Of a DNA stretch of 18,084 bases, positions 7,006 through 15,139 are shown in pieces; the stretch's first letter is position 1, and the number at the start of each line of letters is the position of its first letter. The DNA comes from Flavobacteriaceae bacterium UBA7433 (GTDB taxonomy: Bacteria > Bacteroidota > Bacteroidia > Flavobacteriales > Flavobacteriaceae): positions 7,004 to 25,087 of the forward strand of contig DLQL01000099.1 of the NCBI GenBank assembly GCA_002477565.1, in the 5' to 3' direction. Both the position numbers and the translations under genes were made by a program. Under the pieces are notes generated by a model that saw only the letters and a program-made list of their open reading frames with translations, searched no databases and was not told where the DNA came from.

Positions 7006-7156
7006 CGGGAATTTTATTCAATAGCCGTTTATTTTTCATCTCTGTCGCTTCTTTTTGGAGATTGATTTTATACCGTTACAAAGAGACAGTACATTTTTTA
7101 TCGTCAAAGGGATGGTGTTTACCTTGTTGGTTTTTAGTAACTTAAATAGAAAAAGC

Positions 7157-8482
7157 ATGGAAACCCAATCAAGTTTTTCAAAAACAGTACCTCTGCGCGA
7201 AGATTTCCTTCAATACCTTTGGAATTTTCAACTCTTTCGAACTTCAGAACCCTGTACCGCCTCAGGTGTTTCTTTGAAGGTCCTCAAAACGGGGATGCAA
7301 AACAAAAATAGCGGCCCCGATTTCTTCAATGCAAAGTTGGTGTTGGGTACGCAAACTTGGGTAGGAAATGTAGAGGTACATATCAAATCTTCTGACTGGT
7401 ATGCACACCAACATGAAAAAGACCCCAATTACGACGCAGTGATTCTCCATGTAGTCTGGGAATACGACCTGCCCATTTTTCGTGCAAACGGCTCAGAGAT
7501 AGAAACACTGGAACTTCGAAAAAACACCGATTCGAATGTATTGAATTCCTATTTGCAACTTTTTTCGGGGCGTCAAAAATGGATTCTTTGTGAACGCGAA
7601 CTCCCCACGGTTCCTTCCATTGTCAAAAGTCCGTGGATTACCCGTTTGTATGTGGAACGTTTTGAAAGAAAGTCTTTGGAAATCGCAAAACTTTTAAAGA
7701 AGAGTTCCAACAATTGGGAGTTTGTCTTGTTTCAACTTTTGGCCAAAGATTTTGGTTTGCGCACCAATGCCGCCGCATTTTCTAGTTTGGCGCATTCTTT
7801 TGATTTTTCTTTGATCAATAAATTACGATCTCAGTCGGGAGGCATTGAAACCCTGTTGCTTGGCCAAGCGGGATTCTTTGAAAAACCCTCTGAAGACATT
7901 CGATATAAGGAGATGCAAAAGGAATACTGCTACCTAAAGCACAAGCACCAATTGAAACCATTGTTCAATGGGCAGTTTCAGTTTTTTCGGTTGCGCCCGG
8001 CCAATTTCCCGACATTGCGCATCTCTCAACTGGCACGTCTCTACGAAAGGGAAGCACAGCTGTTTTCTAAGACAACCCGTTTGGACGACCTCTCTTCTTT
8101 TTACAAGCTTTTTGCTGTAAGCGCTTCCGACTATTGGAACACGCATTACGTATTTGAAAAGACCAGTCCTTTTCGAATAAAAAAAACCACCCATTCTTTT
8201 ACAGACCTTTTATTGATCAACACAGTGCTGCCAATAAAATACGCCCATGCGAAAGTGCACCGTCAAGAAGATTTTGACACCATTTCAGCAATCTTAGAGC
8301 AAATAAAACCAGAAAAAAACAGGATTCTTGAAAACTTTCGAAAACTAAAAACACCTGCTCTAAACGCCTTGGAATCACAAGCCTTGTTGGAGATGAAAAA
8401 CAACTATTGCAGTCCTCAGAGATGCTTGGAATGCGCTGTCGGATTGTTTTTAATCAAAGGAGAAGTTCCCAGGAAGAGTTGA
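7157..8482 (+). CDS. DUF2851 family protein of unknown function
   Basis: A 441-residue soluble protein that I recognise as DUF2851, a family common in Bacteroidetes. The N-terminal part holds N-S-G-P-D-F (51-56, Asp55), G-N-V-E-V-H (70-75, Glu73 and His75), S-S-D-W-Y-A-H-Q-H-E-x-D (78-89) and V-I-L-H-V-V-W (95-101), a dense block of acidic and His residues. Cysteines occur in W-I-L-C-E (Cys145) and near the C-terminus as C-x4-C-x2-C (418, 423, 426). No signal peptide or membrane segment is present. The frame runs upstream to 7055; I prefer the ATG at 7157 because the extra 34 residues are hydrophobic, lack family similarity and overlap the spacer. It is divergent from the nitroreductase and convergent with E1. 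No convincing promoter box was found. Biochemical role unknown. Confidence 0.85.
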   Translation: METQSSFSKTVPLREDFLQYLWNFQLFRTSEPCTASGVSLKVLKTGMQNKNSGPDFFNAKLVLGTQTWVGNVEVHIKSSDWYAHQHEKDPNYDAVILHVVWEYDLPIFRANGSEIETLELRKNTDSNVLNSYLQLFSGRQKWILCERELPTVPSIVKSPWITRLYVERFERKSLEIAKLLKKSSNNWEFVLFQLLAKDFGLRTNAAAFSSLAHSFDFSLINKLRSQSGGIETLLLGQAGFFEKPSEDIRYKEMQKEYCYLKHKHQLKPLFNGQFQFFRLRPANFPTLRISQLARLYEREAQLFSKTTRLDDLSSFYKLFAVSASDYWNTHYVFEKTSPFRIKKTTHSFTDLLLINTVLPIKYAHAKVHRQEDFDTISAILEQIKPEKNRILENFRKLKTPALNALESQALLEMKNNYCSPQRCLECAVGLFLIKGEVPRKS

Positions 8483-8505
8483 GCTTTACAAGAAAATGAG
8501 TTGGG

Positions 8506-8529
8506 GGTTTTTTTAAAACAGAAAAAACC
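8506..8529. terminator. Possible AT-rich terminator hairpin between convergent genes
   Basis: GGTTTTTT (8506-8513) and AAAAAACC (8522-8529) can pair around an 8-base loop in the 56-base gap between the DUF2851 and E1 stops. The stem is mostly A-T and lacks a separate T run, so its termination activity is uncertain. Confidence 0.3.
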
Positions 8530-8538
8530 GTTTTGAAA

Positions 8539-10995
8539 TCAATACAAGAGGGGGTAAGCTGAAGGATTCACTTCGCTCATTACCTTATAAGCTGCTTCAA
8601 ACACGTCTTCTTTAGAAGGTTTTGAAAAATAATCGCCGTCACTTCCGTAGGCTGGTCTATGGGCTTTTGCACTCAAAGTGCTCGGTTTGCTGTCCAGGAA
8701 TTGATACGCGTTTTGTTCGTCAATGATTTTTTGAAGAATGTATGCCGAGGCGCCACCGGGCACATCTTCGTCGATGACCAACAAGCGATTTGTTTTTTCA
8801 ATACTTTTAGCGATGTCGTGGTTGAGGTCAAAAGGCATCAAACTTTGAACATCAATGATCTCTACATCGATGCCTACTTGAGCCAAATCGATTGCAGTGT
8901 CCTGAACTATTTTCAAAGTAGATCCATAAGAAACAAGGGTGATGTCTTTTCCCTCTTTAACGGTCTCTACATACCCGATTGGGGTGGTAAAAGCTCCCAG
9001 GTTTTCAGGTAGCTGCTCTTTGAGGCGGTAGCCGTTTAGATTTTCAATTACGACTGCAGGTTCGTCTCCTTTTAAAAGCGTGTTGTAAAACCCAGCGGCT
9101 TTGGTCATGTTTCTTGGCACCAGCAAATGCACCCCTCTCAAGGTCCCTAAAATCATAGACATGGGGGATCCCGAATGCCAAATTCCTTCCAAACGGTGTC
9201 CACGCGTTCGGATGATTAACGGTGCTTTCTGTTTGCCAAAAGTACGGTACCGCAGACAGGCCAAATCGTCACTCAAAGTTTGAATGGTATAAATCAAATA
9301 GTCCAAATATTGAATTTCTGCAATGGGTCTGAGACCTCTCAACGCCATTCCAATCCCTTGACCTATAATGGTAGATTCTCGAATTCCGGTATCGGTCACT
9401 CGGTCTTCTCCAAATTTGGCTTGAAGGTTTTCCAATCCTTGATTGACGTCTCCAATTTTTCCAGCATCTTCTCCAAAAATAAACAACTCGGGGATTTGAC
9501 TCAAAAGCGCATCGAAATTATCTCGAATGATGATGCGGGCATCCACCTCCTTGGTTTCCTTTGGGTAGGTAGGATGAATTTCTTTGATGGTGCTCACGCC
9601 GTTGCCTGTATCGTTGTACAGTTGGGTACTGTAGCGATCTTGTGTTGTTTTTTTATTGGCGAGCAACCATTGCTGAAGGGCTTGTTTTTCGGAAGAGGTT
9701 TCATTTCTCAAAAGAGGCATTGCCTTTCGTGCCGTTGAATAAATATCTTTTCTAGAGGGCTCTGTGAGACCCGCCAAATCGTTTTTTAGTTTTGAAATAA
9801 ATTGTTTGTTGCTGCTCTTTTTGCTTGCCGCATCCATCAATTCAATCAATTCTTGTTGTTCTTTTCTCAGGGGTTTCAAAAAAGCACTCCAAGCTTCCTT
9901 CTTTGCCTGAAGGACTTCTTTTTTTGCTTGTTTTTCCAATGCGAGAAGCGCAGCTTCTCCATCGACAAATTTCAAAGTAGTTCCGTCTCCGTTGTCGAGT
10001 TCAAAATCGAGAATCCACTCGCGAAACTTGAGGTTGCAATCAAAGTTCTTTTCCCAATCCAAGCGTTCTGAACTTTTGTAGCGTTCGTGTGATCCAGAGG
10101 AGGAGTGACCTTGGGGTTGGGTCAATTCTTGAACGTGTATGAGTACAGGTACATGTTCTCTTCTCGCAATTTCAGCTGCTTTGCGATAGGTGTCCATCAG
10201 TTGAACGTAATCCCAACCGTTGACTCTTAAGATTTCCAAACCTTTGTTTTTCGGGTCTCTTTGGAACCCTTTCAAAACTTCCGAGATGTTTTCTTTGGTG
10301 GTTTGGTATTTTGCGTGAACGGAGATGCCGTACTCGTCGTCCCAAATACTGGTAACCATAGGGATTTGCAAGACGCCTGATGCATTGATGGCTTCAAAAA
10401 AGTGTCCTTCACTTGTCGAAGCATTTCCGATGGTTCCCCATCCAATTTCATTTCCTTTGATGGAGAAATTATCAAATCCTTTTTGCAGGGAAGCAACATT
10501 TCGATACAGCTTTGACGCGTACGCCAGTCCTACCAAACGCGGCATCTGTGCAGCTGTACAAGAAACATCAGAACTGGTGTTGTATTGCTCGGTTAGGTTT
10601 TTCCAACTGCCGTCTTGATTCAGACTGTGAGTGGCGTAATGTCCTCCCATTTGCCGTCCGCCAGAAAAAGGTTCTGCTTTGATGTCCGTATGTGCATACA
10701 AGCCTGCAAAAAATTGGCGCGGTGTAAATTCTCCAATCGCCATCATAAATGTTTGGTCTCGGTAGTAACCAGACCTCCAGTCACCTTTTTCAAAGGCTTT
10801 GGCCATGGCGATTTGTGGCAGCTCTTTGCCATCACCAAAAATTCCAAATTTTGCTTTCCCAGTCAACACTTCTTTTCGACCCAAAAGGCTGCACTCTCTG
10901 CTCAAAACAGCGGTGTAGTAGTCTTTTAAAATCTCTTCTTTGAATTGTAGAAAAGAAATGTTTTTTGGAGAAATTTCAAGAGATATCGCAGTCAT
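8539..10995 (-). CDS. Fused alpha/beta E1 component of a 2-oxoacid dehydrogenase (branched-chain type)
   Basis: An 818-residue protein joining E1-alpha (about 1-345) and E1-beta (about 485-818) through a Lys/Glu-rich linker. E1 decarboxylates a 2-oxoacid with thiamine diphosphate (TPP) and passes the acyl group to lipoyl-E2. The alpha half shows YYRDQTFM, GGRQMGGHY and the TPP/metal motif as GNASTSEG (190-197) paired with WDDEYGIS (218-225). The beta half shows FGEDAG (507-512, Glu509 being the TPP-activating Glu), QYLDYLIY, RTRGHRLEGIWHSGSPM and DEDVPGGASAY. Fused E1s of this layout are usual in Flavobacteriia and are generally assigned to branched-chain or related 2-oxoacids; the exact substrate is inferred. 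The frame extends nine codons to 11022, but a -7 box at 11020-11027 supports the ATG at 10995. No E2 or E3 gene is in the window. Confidence 0.92.
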   Translation of the reverse strand: MTAISLEISPKNISFLQFKEEILKDYYTAVLSRECSLLGRKEVLTGKAKFGIFGDGKELPQIAMAKAFEKGDWRSGYYRDQTFMMAIGEFTPRQFFAGLYAHTDIKAEPFSGGRQMGGHYATHSLNQDGSWKNLTEQYNTSSDVSCTAAQMPRLVGLAYASKLYRNVASLQKGFDNFSIKGNEIGWGTIGNASTSEGHFFEAINASGVLQIPMVTSIWDDEYGISVHAKYQTTKENISEVLKGFQRDPKNKGLEILRVNGWDYVQLMDTYRKAAEIARREHVPVLIHVQELTQPQGHSSSGSHERYKSSERLDWEKNFDCNLKFREWILDFELDNGDGTTLKFVDGEAALLALEKQAKKEVLQAKKEAWSAFLKPLRKEQQELIELMDAASKKSSNKQFISKLKNDLAGLTEPSRKDIYSTARKAMPLLRNETSSEKQALQQWLLANKKTTQDRYSTQLYNDTGNGVSTIKEIHPTYPKETKEVDARIIIRDNFDALLSQIPELFIFGEDAGKIGDVNQGLENLQAKFGEDRVTDTGIRESTIIGQGIGMALRGLRPIAEIQYLDYLIYTIQTLSDDLACLRYRTFGKQKAPLIIRTRGHRLEGIWHSGSPMSMILGTLRGVHLLVPRNMTKAAGFYNTLLKGDEPAVVIENLNGYRLKEQLPENLGAFTTPIGYVETVKEGKDITLVSYGSTLKIVQDTAIDLAQVGIDVEIIDVQSLMPFDLNHDIAKSIEKTNRLLVIDEDVPGGASAYILQKIIDEQNAYQFLDSKPSTLSAKAHRPAYGSDGDYFSKPSKEDVFEAAYKVMSEVNPSAYPLLY

Positions 10996-11019
10996 GAAAA
11001 CGTGGATTTTTTGCTTTTG

Positions 11020-11027
11020 CAAATATA
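11020..11027 (-). promoter_or_regulatory. -7 promoter box of the E1 dehydrogenase gene
   Basis: The minus strand reads TATATTTG, a perfect TAnnTTTG, with transcription expected from about 11014. That leaves a leader of about 19 bases to the ATG at 10995. TTG trinucleotides upstream (11037-11039, 11042-11044) are closer than the usual spacing. Confidence 0.52.
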
Positions 11028-11112
11028 CGGTTTTTTCAAGACAAAAGTGTAGTAGGTATTTGAACTAGCAAAATCAAGTTTTCTCGAAACTTTTCCAGTC
11101 AAGCTTAGGGGT

Positions 11113-11826
11113 TTAAAAGTTGGGTTTGAGACTGTGTTTTGCGTAGAACTTGTTGAGGTGTTCGACGGCTTCATCTGCAGTGTCTACCACCCGAAAGAGG
11201 TTCAGGTCTTCCGCACTGATGGTACTGTGTTCTTTTAACAATCTGGTCTGAATCCAGTCCAAGAGACCCGACCAAAATTCAGTGCCGACAAGTATGATAG
11301 GAAATCGTCCAATTTTTTTGGTTTGGATTAGGGTGATGGCTTCAAAAAGCTCGTCCAAGGTGCCAAAACCACCAGGCATGACAATGAATCCTTGGGAGTA
11401 TTTGACAAACATGACCTTGCGAACAAAGAAATAGTCAAATTCCAAACTCATGTCGCTGTTGATCCATGCATTGTCGTGTTGCTCAAAAGGCAAGTCGATG
11501 TTCAATCCCACTGAAAGCCCGTTTCCTCGATGTGCTCCTTTGTTTCCGGCTTCCATAATTCCGGGACCACCTCCTGTGATGATTCCAAACCCGCTTTGGG
11601 TTAGTTTGAAAGCAATTTCTTCTGCCAAAATATAATTTTCTTCTCCTGGTTTGGTTCTGGCAGAACCAAAAATACTGACACACGGGCCAATCTTACTGAG
11701 TCGTTCGTATCCATCTACGAATTCGGACATGATTTTAAAAATGGCCCAAGAATCATTTGTCTTGATTTCGTTCCAAGTTTTGGGCGTAAAATGTTCTCGG
11801 ATTTTTCTGTCTTCGTTTGGGCTCAT
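11113..11826 (-). CDS. LOG family protein (TIGR00730), putative nucleoside-5'-monophosphate phosphoribohydrolase
   Basis: A 237-residue Rossmann-fold protein of the LONELY GUY / TIGR00730 family, whose studied members remove ribose 5-phosphate from (cytokinin-type) nucleotides. The family signatures are intact: V-S-I-F-G-S-A-R (50-57), GGGPGIMEA (85-93), Arg136-Lys137, and PGGFGTLDE (151-159), which carries the catalytic Glu. The N-terminal extension of about 45 residues before the first strand is longer than in the smallest LOG proteins. Bacterial members often act in purine nucleotide turnover; making a cytokinin is not implied. It lies between uvrA (stop 116 bases upstream) and the E1 gene on the same strand. 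An imperfect -7 box (TATCTTG) precedes it. The ATG at 11826 is the only good start. Confidence 0.9.
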   Translation of the reverse strand: MSPNEDRKIREHFTPKTWNEIKTNDSWAIFKIMSEFVDGYERLSKIGPCVSIFGSARTKPGEENYILAEEIAFKLTQSGFGIITGGGPGIMEAGNKGAHRGNGLSVGLNIDLPFEQHDNAWINSDMSLEFDYFFVRKVMFVKYSQGFIVMPGGFGTLDELFEAITLIQTKKIGRFPIILVGTEFWSGLLDWIQTRLLKEHSTISAEDLNLFRVVDTADEAVEHLNKFYAKHSLKPNF

Positions 11827-11942
11827 GGAATAATTTTTTAGGATTGGAAGTGAGACAAGATATGTTTTTTTTAGAGAAATGCCAATGTTTTTAGCGGTGT
11901 CATGACAAATGTGCGTTTCTCAAAATGGTGACTGCAGGGACA

Positions 11943-14774
11943 TTAAGAAATGCCAAGTTCTTTTTTTAAGAATTTGGCTGTGTGGCTTTTTCGATGACGC
12001 GCAATTTCTTCTGGAGTCCCCGTACACAAAATACGCCCACCATTTTTGCCTCCTTCTGGTCCTACATCAATGATGTGATCTGCCAATTTGATGACATCCA
12101 TATTGTGTTCGATAATCAGCACTGTGTTGCCTTTGTCAGCCAAAGTATTCAAGACCTTCATCAATACGTTGATGTCTTCAAAGTGCAAACCGGTGGTCGG
12201 TTCATCCAGTATGTAAAAGGTGTTTCCTGTGTCTCTTTTGGAAAGTTCTGCGGCCAATTTGATCCGTTGTGCCTCTCCGCCGGAGAGCGTAGTCGATTGT
12301 TGTCCCAAAGTGATGTAGCCCAAACCGACCTCTTGGATTGTTTTAATTTTGTTGTAAATTTTCGGAACCGATTGAAAAAAAAGGACGGCCTCATTGATGG
12401 TCATGTTTAAGACATCAGAAATGGATTTTCCTTTGAACCGAATTTCCAAAGTTTCTCTGTTGAATCTTTTTCCTTGACAGGTGTCACAAGTCACGTGTAC
12501 ATCAGGTAAAAAATTCATCTCGATGATGCGAACCCCTGCTCCTTGGCAAGTTTCACATCGGCCTGCTTTCACATTGAACGAAAACCTTCCCGCTTTGTAG
12601 CCTCGGATCATGGATTCAGGTGTTTTGGCAAAAAGAGAACGGATTTCACTAAAAGCACCTGTATAAGTGGCGGGGTTTGAACGAGGTGTTCTTCCGATGG
12701 GTGCTTGGTCGATATCGATGATCTTGTCGATGTGTTCGAGTCCTAAAATTGATTTGTAGGGCAGGGGTTCTTTGACAGAACGGTAGATGTGTTGGTTGAG
12801 AATCGGGTAGAGTGTCCTGTTGATCAAGGTGGACTTTCCACTTCCAGAAACACCCGTCACACAAATCATTTTACCAAGTGGAAACTGAGCAGAGACATTT
12901 TTCAGGTTGTTGCCTGTAGCGCCTTTGAGGAGCAATTCTTTGCCGTTTCCATTTCTTCTTTTCGAAGGGGTTTCTATTTTTTTCCGATTTGTGAGGTAGT
13001 CTGCCGTTAAGGTGGCATGGCTTTTTAGTTCTTCAAAACTTCCTTCACTGACAATTTCGCCACCGTGTTTTCCCGCTCCAGGTCCAATGTCGAGCACGTA
13101 GTCCGCACATTCCATCATGTCTTTGTCGTGTTCGACGACCAAAACGGAATTGCCCAAATCTCTCAGCTTTTCTAGGGACCGTATCAAGCGTTCGTTGTCT
13201 CTTTGGTGCAGTCCAATGCTAGGTTCGTCTAAGATGTACAAGACGCCGACCAACTGAGATCCGATTTGGGTGGCCAGTCGGATGCGTTGTGCTTCTCCTC
13301 CTGACAAGGATTTGGAAGTACGGTTCAAGGTGAGGTAATCCAATCCTACATCCAATAGAAATTGAATGCGTGTTTCGATTTCTTTTAATATTTCGGAAGC
13401 AATTAACTGTTGTTTTTCCGATAGTTTTGAGGGCAATTCGGCAAACCAATTGCCCAAGTCTACAGCGTCCATTTTTGCCAGTTCGGATATGTTTTTTCCG
13501 TTTACTTTAAAGTGCAACGCTTCTTTTTTCAAACGGTTGCCATCACATTTTGGACATGTGATTTCGTCCATATAACTCTTTGCCCATCTTTTGATAGAAG
13601 CGGAGTCGCTGTTGTCGTATTGGCTAGAGATAAAAGCGGTCACGCCTTCAAAATCGATTTCGTAGTTTCGGGTCACTCCCAGTGTTTTGGAGTTGATTTC
13701 AAAACGTTCATTGCCGCCGTGTAAGATGATTTCCAAAGCCTCTTTTGGGATTTTATGAATCGGATCGTTCAGGTTGAAATGGAAGCGATCGGCAATCAGT
13801 TGTAGCTGTTTGAAAATCCAACTGTTTTTTTGGGGACCTAAAGGCGCAAGTCCACCTCCTGCAATTGATTCCTTGGTGTCGGGAATGATTTTCAGTTTGC
13901 TGACTTCATTTTTGACACCCAAGCCATTACAATAATCGCAAGCTCCCTTTGGGGAGTTGAAGGAAAAGGTGTTGGGTTCCGGATTCGGATAGGCGATTCC
14001 AGATGTGGGACACATCAAATTTTTACTGAAATACCGAGGCGTATCTCCTTCAAAATCCAAGGCCATCAGGATGTTGTCTCCAGCGTACAAGGCGGTTTTG
14101 ATGCTTTCTTCCAATCGTTTTTGGGAGGCTTTGTTCACCAGCAGTCGGTCGATGACAATTTCGATGTCGTGGGTTTTGTAGCGGTCCAAGCGCATGCCGG
14201 GGACAATGTCTTGTATCGTTCCGTCCACACGTACCTTTGTGAAGCCTTGTTTGGCAATTTGAACAAACAATTCACGGTAATGGCCTTTGCGAGATTTGAC
14301 AACGGGAGCAAGGAGAATGGTCTTTTTTTCTTGGTAGTCTCGCAAGATCAATTCTAAAATCTGTTCGTTGTTGTAGCGGACCATTTTTTCGTCGGTTGTA
14401 TACGAATAGGCATCCGCCGCGCGTGCGAATAACAATCTGAGAAAGTCGTAGATTTCTGTGATCGTTCCAACGGTGGAACGCGGGTTTTTGTTGGTTGTTT
14501 TTTGTTCGATGGCAATCACGGGAGACAAGCCGTCTATTTTGTCTACGTCAGGACGTTCAAGTCCTCCTAAAAACTGACGTGCATAGGCAGAAAAAGTTTC
14601 GATATACCTGCGTTGTCCTTCTGCATAAATGGTGTCAAAAGCCAAGGAAGATTTGCCACTGCCGCTCAGTCCCGTAATGACGACTAGCTTTTCTCTAGGA
14701 ATGCGAACGTCGATGTTTTTCAGGTTGTGTGCTCTCGCGCCTAAAACGTCAATATACTCTTGTTGGTTTGCCAT
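11943..14774 (-). CDS. uvrA: Excinuclease ABC subunit A (UvrA)
   Basis: A 943-residue full-length UvrA, the damage-sensing ATPase of nucleotide excision repair, which loads UvrB on lesions. It has two ABC modules with Walker A loops GLSGSGKS (35-42) and GVSGSGKST (641-649), signature LSGGEAQR (490-497 and 830-837) and Walker B stretches ending ILDEP. The second zinc module is complete (Cys740, Cys743, Cys763, Cys766). The first is not: Cys255, Cys279 and Cys282 are present, but the usual second Cys is Ser258 (CPTSG). Another CPKCDGNRL block lies at 407-415. Start at 14774 fits the conserved opening I-x-V-x-G-A-R-x-H-N-L-K-N. The promoter box ends only about 15 bases upstream, so the leader is very short. 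The gene probably forms its own transcript. Confidence 0.97.
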   Translation of the reverse strand: MANQQEYIDVLGARAHNLKNIDVRIPREKLVVITGLSGSGKSSLAFDTIYAEGQRRYIETFSAYARQFLGGLERPDVDKIDGLSPVIAIEQKTTNKNPRSTVGTITEIYDFLRLLFARAADAYSYTTDEKMVRYNNEQILELILRDYQEKKTILLAPVVKSRKGHYRELFVQIAKQGFTKVRVDGTIQDIVPGMRLDRYKTHDIEIVIDRLLVNKASQKRLEESIKTALYAGDNILMALDFEGDTPRYFSKNLMCPTSGIAYPNPEPNTFSFNSPKGACDYCNGLGVKNEVSKLKIIPDTKESIAGGGLAPLGPQKNSWIFKQLQLIADRFHFNLNDPIHKIPKEALEIILHGGNERFEINSKTLGVTRNYEIDFEGVTAFISSQYDNSDSASIKRWAKSYMDEITCPKCDGNRLKKEALHFKVNGKNISELAKMDAVDLGNWFAELPSKLSEKQQLIASEILKEIETRIQFLLDVGLDYLTLNRTSKSLSGGEAQRIRLATQIGSQLVGVLYILDEPSIGLHQRDNERLIRSLEKLRDLGNSVLVVEHDKDMMECADYVLDIGPGAGKHGGEIVSEGSFEELKSHATLTADYLTNRKKIETPSKRRNGNGKELLLKGATGNNLKNVSAQFPLGKMICVTGVSGSGKSTLINRTLYPILNQHIYRSVKEPLPYKSILGLEHIDKIIDIDQAPIGRTPRSNPATYTGAFSEIRSLFAKTPESMIRGYKAGRFSFNVKAGRCETCQGAGVRIIEMNFLPDVHVTCDTCQGKRFNRETLEIRFKGKSISDVLNMTINEAVLFFQSVPKIYNKIKTIQEVGLGYITLGQQSTTLSGGEAQRIKLAAELSKRDTGNTFYILDEPTTGLHFEDINVLMKVLNTLADKGNTVLIIEHNMDVIKLADHIIDVGPEGGKNGGRILCTGTPEEIARHRKSHTAKFLKKELGIS

Positions 14775-14789
14775 AAAAAAGAAAAAACC

Positions 14790-14797
14790 AAAGATAC
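14790..14797 (-). promoter_or_regulatory. -7 promoter box of uvrA
   Basis: The minus strand reads TATCTTTG, a perfect TAnnTTTG, with TTC (not TTG) 19 bases upstream. Transcription would start near 14784, about 10 bases before the ATG. No SOS-type LexA box was recognised. Confidence 0.52.
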
Positions 14798-14970
14798 TGA
14801 AATGCTCCGAGTTTTGAAGGGAATTTTGCAGCTGTCTTCGTGTTTGTTTTGGACAAATTAAATTAAGGAGTATGCCGCATTTGGATTTTGAACAGCGTTG
14901 TTGGTTGGTGCTTTGTGCGAAGGTACACAGTTAATGAATGTTTTACTTAGATTTCCATTCCGATACTTTT

Positions 14971-15008
14971 GCTCCGAAATGCCGATTGCAATTTCGGCTG
15001 CTTTTTTT
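14971..15008 (+). terminator. Intrinsic terminator with no recognised gene upstream
   Basis: The stem CCGAAAT (14974-14980) / ATTTCGG (14991-14997) is extended inward by GC/GC past a bulged A, and outward by GC (14971-14972) / GC (15000-15001) past a small internal loop. Seven T follow directly (15002-15008). The T run is on the + strand only, so it ends + strand transcripts. The nearest upstream gene is uvrA on the other strand. Confidence 0.55.
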
Positions 15009-15113
15009 GAGAACCACTTTCTTTACATGCACTAAAAATCATGCAAACTTCTCAGAGTGGTCATGCGTTGTTTCAGAGAGTTCTATTCGTCCTTATAGGT
15101 GGGCATATTTTTA

Positions 15114-15121
15114 TACATTTG
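15114..15121 (+). promoter_or_regulatory. -7 promoter box of the ABC permease gene
   Basis: The plus strand reads TACATTTG, a perfect TAnnTTTG, 18 bases before the ATG at 15140. Transcription would start near 15127. No TTG lies 17-19 bases upstream. Confidence 0.5.
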
Positions 15122-15139
15122 TAAAAACTTAGCTTTTAC

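Larger units (their letters stand above)
14775..15139. other. Gene-free 365-base spacer between divergent uvrA and the permease gene
   Basis: This spacer holds the uvrA promoter at one end, the permease promoter at the other, and a + strand terminator in the middle. Only very short frames exist (for example 14872-14934, 20 residues, with GGAG one base before its ATG, too close to work as a ribosome site). None has recognisable protein features. A second, weaker minus-strand -7-like box (TACCTTCG, around 14918-14925) could also feed uvrA. A small RNA on the + strand ending at the terminator is possible. Confidence 0.5.

Noticed and set aside
9280..9738. 152-residue frame on the + strand
   Set aside because: It lies wholly antisense to the E1 dehydrogenase gene, whose family motifs are clear in the other strand; no recognisable protein features.
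11982..12410. 142-residue frame on the + strand
   Set aside because: Antisense shadow of uvrA with no promoter box or family resemblance.
14872..14934. 20-residue frame MPHLDFEQRCWLVLCAKVHS as a possible leader peptide
   Set aside because: GGAG sits one base from the ATG, no promoter box precedes it, and nothing ties it to control of the permease.
14938..15132. 64-residue frame in the spacer before the permease
   Set aside because: Runs through the terminator hairpin and the permease promoter; aromatic-rich composition typical of non-coding AT-rich DNA.
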